Part shown: one piece after another, positions 59,052 through 64,000 of the stretch
Numbering within the stretch: position 1 is the first letter of the stretch
Layout: every line of letters starts with the position of its first letter
Origin: Dimorphilus gyrociliatus
Lineage: Eukaryota > Annelida > Polychaeta > Dinophilidae
Reading direction: 5' to 3'
Assembly: GCA_904063045.1 (NCBI GenBank)
Contig: CAJFCJ010000049.1
Location: forward strand, 1 to 64,000
DNA: 64,000 nucleotides
Translations under genes and position numbers: made by a program
The notes under the pieces: model-generated
What the model was told of the DNA's origin: nothing
The model's database searches: none
The model's input: the letters and a program-made list of their open reading frames with translations, nothing else

Positions 59052-61481
59052 ATGCTTCCTATCAGAGGATCAATAATTTATACACTGTTAGCAATATGCT
59101 GTTTAAACTTGGTCCAAGCAAATGTATCCATAACAAAAGCAAACATAACTGTAAGAATGCTACCATCAGTACAGTTTTGTCAAGGACAACAAGTACACCA
59201 ATCATTTGATTTAGCAGATGAACCAGTATGTACCTTTGAAACTAAACAAATGATCAAAATTGTAGCTAACATCTATGAAATTAAAGCTGACAATTTGGCA
59301 ATTCAAGCTGTCAAGTGTTTAGTGAAAAGAAGAATCAATTTCTACACTCATTACTTTTTTGGAGCAAAGAAACACAGAATTGAAAAACAAACACTTGCCT
59401 TAAGTGAAAAACAATGCAGAACAATGCTATACACACACAAAACCTTAAATGGACAAAACCTAATTGAAAAAGGCAAACTTCTTATGTATAATGAAAACAA
59501 AGGACCAAATTACAAATGGCCAAGAACCACAGTGGTGGAAGAATTTACAACAATCCTTCAAATTGGCAAGGCTTATTGGAATCCAAGTCAAGATAAAATA
59601 ACCACAAATTTGGAATATTTAGAAGACTGTTCTATTAAACAAAAATTTTGTAGAACTTTGGATTCAATCATTATATTTAATCCAGAAAAAGGCCAAAGTC
59701 TTCTAGGCCATGTTTCACCATGGAAAATAGTTTCCCATAATGTGGAATGTGTAAAACTTGGAGGATATTTTTCCTGCCCCAACTATGCAATAATGGATTT
59801 ACCTTACCAAGACAGATATATCAAAGGATATGGTGGTCCTGGTACCAGAGTATTGGTACCCCAGAAAGAATATGACTTACTTAGAACTGATCTTACAAAT
59901 TCTAATTATGCTGACAATAAAATAATAGAGGATACAAAATACAAGATCATTTCAAATAAAGAAGTTAATAGATTGGAGAAATATATTGGAAAGAAATCAT
60001 CACTAAGAAAGGCCAATGTCACAGAAATACAAGATATTTTAACATATAATGATTGGTATAGAGATGGTGACAAAACCTACCATATGCTGATAAAAAATCA
60101 TGCAACACCATTAGTGAGGACTTGGTTTGTCAAAGAAATTATTTCTCCAGACATCTGGGATATTCACAACAAATACATACTAAAAATGCTGAAAACAACA
60201 AAGCTAAAACCTGCCAGACCAGTAAGATCACAAGATTTTGAATTGGACAAAAAACCAGTTACTTTCAACCCACTCCCAAACATGAACATTTGGTATCAAA
60301 GCCCAAAAGATACACAATTTCAAATTCATACAGAAAATGGCAAATATACACTTTTACAAAGAAAACCAATAAATCACAAATGGAAGAGGAAACAATTAGA
60401 AAACATAGAGATTCCAGAATCCCACCAAATAAATATAAAAGATGCTATAAGAACAGCTGCACTACTAAACAATATTGACAAAAATTTTCAAAATTTACAA
60501 ACAGTTTTTAAACAAGTTTCACAACTTTTATGCAAAGAATTTATCATGAGAAACAAGATGATAGCCCTACTTACACCACTATCACCTCAACTACCAACAA
60601 TACTTGGATCTAAACATGGAACCCATAGTACATGGTTAGGAGATCTAACAACCCTCAATACATGTACAGAATTAAAAACTGTTCAAGTAGTTTGTGACAC
60701 AACAATTATAACAAAAAATGGATTATGTTCAAAAGAATTTCTGATCAAATATAAAGATCTCCTATTCTCAATTGATCCAATACTTCATCATGCTTACCAC
60801 ATCACAAAAGAAGACATAAGATATGGTACATGTGACCAAACTCAGCATCTCTTCAAGATCAAGAAAAATCCTTTGGATGCAGAACAAAATCAATATGCCA
60901 TACATTCTGGCAAGAAGACATTTATCTATTATACAAGGAAAGGATGCAGGTTCCAAACAGCAGCAGCACAATCAATCAGAATGAAAATCAACAGTCAAAT
61001 TGAAGAACCAAAACTAGAAGTTGTCAGACTCACAGAATTATTACAACTAGGTATAAAAGAAGATGTGGGCAAGAAACATTATCAGATACAACAAGTTTTG
61101 GAATACATACAGGATACTTTGACTAAGCATAGAGAGCATATTAACTTTGCAAATGATTTAGGAATTGATGCAGCCTTGTCACCAACACAACATCTATTTT
61201 CTTCATGGATAAGAAAACCTTTCAAAATACTAATAGACACACTTCTGCCAATTATACTCTTGATTGGAATTGGATTCTTCATCTACTTTATTTGGAAGAA
61301 AAAACTGAAAAGAGTTCAATTTACCAGACTGTCTAAACTACTGACAAAAACAAAAAGATTACCTTCAGCTCCAACAGCTGAATCAGAAGAAATAGAACTG
61401 CAAAATTATCCTATGTTCAGAAAAAGTGGTGATAACATAATTGTCACAAGTCCTAGACCTTTCGTGGAAGCAAGGTCTTAA
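59052..61481 (+). CDS. Intact env ORF of an LTR B retroelement
   Basis: 809 codons without interruption. The start at 59052 gives a signal-peptide-like leader (MLPIRGSIIYTLLAICCL). The ectodomain is Cys-rich near the N-terminus (FCQGQQVHQSFDLADEPVC) with CVKLGGYFSC further on. Near the C-terminus is one membrane anchor (LLPIILLIGIGFFIYFIW) and a tail ending SPRPFVEARS. It is related to the env copies at 30490-32000 and 38735-40936 and more distantly to Gypsy A env. It is class unknown; I could not match it to a named viral glycoprotein fold. No gag or pol precedes it: LTR A abuts its start. A purine tract and LTR B follow. Annotated as an endogenous retroelement gene; expression is unknown. 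Confidence 0.85.
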   Translation: MLPIRGSIIYTLLAICCLNLVQANVSITKANITVRMLPSVQFCQGQQVHQSFDLADEPVCTFETKQMIKIVANIYEIKADNLAIQAVKCLVKRRINFYTHYFFGAKKHRIEKQTLALSEKQCRTMLYTHKTLNGQNLIEKGKLLMYNENKGPNYKWPRTTVVEEFTTILQIGKAYWNPSQDKITTNLEYLEDCSIKQKFCRTLDSIIIFNPEKGQSLLGHVSPWKIVSHNVECVKLGGYFSCPNYAIMDLPYQDRYIKGYGGPGTRVLVPQKEYDLLRTDLTNSNYADNKIIEDTKYKIISNKEVNRLEKYIGKKSSLRKANVTEIQDILTYNDWYRDGDKTYHMLIKNHATPLVRTWFVKEIISPDIWDIHNKYILKMLKTTKLKPARPVRSQDFELDKKPVTFNPLPNMNIWYQSPKDTQFQIHTENGKYTLLQRKPINHKWKRKQLENIEIPESHQINIKDAIRTAALLNNIDKNFQNLQTVFKQVSQLLCKEFIMRNKMIALLTPLSPQLPTILGSKHGTHSTWLGDLTTLNTCTELKTVQVVCDTTIITKNGLCSKEFLIKYKDLLFSIDPILHHAYHITKEDIRYGTCDQTQHLFKIKKNPLDAEQNQYAIHSGKKTFIYYTRKGCRFQTAAAQSIRMKINSQIEEPKLEVVRLTELLQLGIKEDVGKKHYQIQQVLEYIQDTLTKHREHINFANDLGIDAALSPTQHLFSSWIRKPFKILIDTLLPIILLIGIGFFIYFIWKKKLKRVQFTRLSKLLTKTKRLPSAPTAESEEIELQNYPMFRKSGDNIIVTSPRPFVEARS

Positions 61482-61495
61482 AGGAGTGGGATGTT
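61482..61495 (+). other. Polypurine tract before LTR B
   Basis: AAGGAGTGGGA directly between the env stop and the TGTAC start of the LTR. Confidence 0.6.
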
Positions 61496-62430
61496 TGTAC
61501 ACATACATTCGTCAGCTATATTCTACAATAGAGAAGTAGTATTGAACCAGTATTGTACTATGCAGATAGCACTGATAAAGATAAGCAGTAGTGACCTAGT
61601 TTCGCATAGGGCAGTGCATACACATTATGCAGTAATAAAACCTATTGAATTATATAAAGAATATTTGCTATTTGCAACCTAGCATTAATATTACAATTTA
61701 TTAATCCATAAATTTATGATTTCGAACTAAAACTAGTTCAATTAATTATCAATTATGCTTAAATTCTAAGGTTAGATTATATTCACTATTCAACAGTATT
61801 GTATACACAATACTGTTCTTTTTAACATGCATTAATCAGATATACTTCCTCCTTATATGCTGATGCTAAATTTACTAACTCAATCAATTGAATATCATTA
61901 TTAAGGTAGAATATAAAAACGGTCAAATATACAATCTACATGTTTTCTTGATTGTTGGACTTGTCCTACTAAAATTGTTACATCTTATGCAACTCTCCAA
62001 CCTTCGAAATTCAACTATTATTTAGAAGAGGAAAACAATAAAAACATGACCATATTTAGAACTTTTCTGTGTCTTCAAATGTTACTTTTGTTTTTGTGAA
62101 CATTGAAATTTGTGAACTATCAACCCTTAAAAGAGTATATAAACCCTACGAAATTAACAGTTGATAGTTCAGTTTTCTAACCGTCAGCTAGTTGTTTAAA
62201 CTAGCTTGTTTAGAACTAGAAGCTCATTTTACTCAATACATATTCTTTGGACGAAATACTGGTGTTTTGTTAATCAATTTCTACTGAAATTGCCTTTGTT
62301 AGACTATTTGTGGACAAACTTTAAAGGTTCTATTTGGACCAGTACTTTGGCAAGTTGGTAAATGATTGGAAAGGACGATTACAGTTGTGACGAACCAGAA
62401 ATTCCTACAATTACAATACAACAAAGTACA
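61496..62430 (+). mobile_element. LTR B, 3' LTR of the env-bearing element
   Basis: 935 bp, TGTACACATAC to AAAGTACA, same length and nearly the same sequence as the solo LTR at 48067-49001. It abuts Penelope sequence at 62431, so the element inserted into that element or next to it. Confidence 0.9.
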
Positions 62431-64000
62431 CTATTCAATTTAGAGAAATTTTTTAAAAAGCTATCAATTATTAAAAAACAAAATAGTCAAACAAGAGTGG
62501 GAAATCTTAGATTTATTAAAAATAAATGGAAACCAAAGGAATGTGAAAAAGTGATATCTTACATAGATGAACAAGATGATACAGAAGAGAGTGATGATGA
62601 CTGTGATAATATGATGCAATTTTTTAAATGTTGTAAAAAAGCAATACAGAATAATATTTTTAAAGACAATTTCAATAAATATAGAAAATTTGACAAGGAA
62701 TTCTTCAGGTCATTAACAAAGTTTTTATCCTTAAACATTGTAATTAAACCATCAGATAAAGGATCTTGTATTGTAATACAAAACACGGAAGATTATGTCT
62801 ACATGTGCAATCAATTACTCTCTAATAATAAACAATACTGTAAATTATCAACAAGTTCAAATATTAATATTTGTGGTGACCAGTTTTTACAAAAATCTGT
62901 GAAATATTATAAAGACCTAATTGAAACATTTAAAGTTTCTTTATGTGAAGAAGAATATAAACATTTGTTAAATTCTGTATCAACAAAGAAGCATTCTTTT
63001 GAAAATAGAATATTTTATGGCTTGCCGAAAATTCATAAAGAACCAGATCAATGGCTAATAAAAGGAAAAATTCCTAAAGGCAGACCTGTTGTTAGTAATT
63101 TAAGAACAGAATCCTATGAAATATCAAGATATTTAGCTCATTACCTCAAGCCCATTAGCATGCTGCATTCTTCATATATTGGTAATTCTCAACACCTTTT
63201 AGATGAACTGGATAGAATAAAAATTCCAGATGATTCTCTCCTTGTGACATTTGATATTAAAAGTATGTATACCAATATCGATACTTACACTGGACTAAAA
63301 GCTAAAAAATATTTCTTTGAAAAATATCCTTCCCAGGAGAGGCCTGACATGTTTCTCATTGAACTTCTCAAATTCAACTTACATAAGAATCACTGTAAAT
63401 TTATAGACAATATTTACTTGCAAAAAAGTGGTTGTGCAATGGGTCTAAGTTATGCTCCAGCCTATGCAAATACATGGATGGCTTGGATTGAAGAATTATA
63501 CCTCTTTAATATTAAGCCTAAGCCTCTATTTTACAAGAGATATTTGGATGATATTTTCTTATTTGGACAAGTGGAGTACCTGAATTTCACAAGTATCTTC
63601 AGAAAGCAAATAATATATTGAAAAATTTAAAGTTTGAAGAAGCTGTCAGTTATAATTGCATCAATTTCTTAGATTTAACTCTCTTTAAGGGAACAAGATT
63701 TCTTTCAAACAATCAACTTGATTATATGACTTTCTTTAATGAATGTGATACTTTTCATCAGCTTCACAAGAGTTCTCTTCATCCCAAGCATGTTTTTAAA
63801 GGACTGCTAAAATCTCAATTTCAAAGATTTCTTTTTTTTCAAACTTGTCAAACTGTAATGAAACCTCTTTTAAACCAAGGCTATGCATCAAAAGAAATTC
63901 AGAAGGCAATAAATTCAGTGCTTGAAGAAAAATTCAAGAAAGAAAAATACCAATACAATTTAGAAGAAAGTAGAAATAAGAATCTTTGCATTCCTGAAGA
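62431..64000 (+). mobile_element. Penelope-like retroelement reverse transcriptase, truncated
   Basis: Open frame to 63621 with features of Penelope RT: LSLNIVIKPSDKGSCIV, YGLPKIHK, GRPVVSNL, LVTFDIKSMYTNI, GCAMGLSYAPAYANTWM and the catalytic YKRYLDDIFLFG. Near 63577 the frame shifts and continues (KANNILKNLKFEE, CINFLDLTLF) to the window edge. The N-terminal part is replaced by LTR B, whose last bases are fused in frame to the ORF. The GIY-YIG endonuclease found in many such elements would lie beyond the window, so its presence is unknown. Confidence 0.85.

Noticed and set aside
62362-62430. Start of the Penelope ORF at 62362
   Set aside because: These codons lie inside LTR B, which occurs elsewhere without Penelope sequence; the real element begins at 62431.
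1-64000. CRISPR arrays, bacterial operons or prophage
   Set aside because: Introns, animal domain families and eukaryotic transposons show nuclear animal DNA; no spacer-repeat array is present.
1-64000. tRNA or rRNA genes
   Set aside because: I did not find a convincing cloverleaf or rRNA core by eye; a tRNA search program would be needed to exclude them.

Overview
The window is nuclear DNA of an invertebrate animal. It is strongly AT-rich, and its genes have short GT-AG introns of about 50-85 bp. Contents fit a bilaterian: a rhodopsin-type GPCR, a Cys-loop (acetylcholine-binding-protein-like) gene, an NRF-6-type acyltransferase, an ABCC transporter, and several secreted or membrane proteins built from C-type-lectin, PAN/Apple, EGF-like, SRCR-like and fucolectin-type modules. 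Short introns plus lophotrochozoan-style gene content suggest a compact spiralian such as a rotifer-like animal, but the species cannot be fixed from the sequence.

Layout. 1-6.0 kb: minus-strand receptor exons (SRCR/CTLD-like, then a PAN gene with a stop codon and a small transposon in a coding exon). 6.7-9.1 kb: one intronless leucine-rich-repeat gene made of 57-residue double repeats. 10.8-13.5 kb: a complete ten-exon NRF-6-like acyltransferase. 13.5-15.5 kb: a deleted Gypsy pol fragment, a MULE transposase remnant and a dispersed repeat. 16.3-21.8 kb: an ABCC/MRP-type transporter on the minus strand with a mariner element in one intron. 21.9-28 kb: repeats, a Tc1 element interrupting an EGF-PAN gene, and an inverted duplication of that gene's promoter and signal-peptide exon. 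28.4-29.3 kb: acetylcholine-binding-protein-like gene. 29.6-36.2 kb: LRR pseudogene, env remnants, LTRs, and a compact two-exon precursor that looks like an antimicrobial peptide. 36.2-38.7 kb: CTLD-PAN-fucolectin receptor truncated at both ends. 38.7-46.8 kb: a broken env, small unrecognised genes, a GPCR, and a last PAN exon. 46.9-62.4 kb: nested LTR retrotransposons. 62.4-64 kb: a Penelope-like reverse transcriptase running off the end.

Mobile DNA dominates the right half. Two LTR families are defined here. LTR A (about 631-637 bp, TGTAC...GTACA, 4-bp target duplications) belongs to a minus-strand Gypsy element with gag, protease, RT, RNase H, integrase, an additional second retropepsin ORF and env. 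LTR B (935 bp, 5-bp target duplication) belongs to elements carrying a different env, of which one copy (59052-61481) is an intact ORF. One solo LTR of each family sits inside an env gene with a clean target duplication. An N-gap at 49275-49284 is flanked by an almost perfect 854-bp direct repeat that is probably an assembly artefact.

The most notable observations are the second aspartic protease between integrase and env in the Gypsy A element, the acidic-pro/cationic-mature peptide gene, the soluble Cys-loop protein with an unusual Cys-loop, and the inverted duplication of a promoter plus signal-peptide exon.
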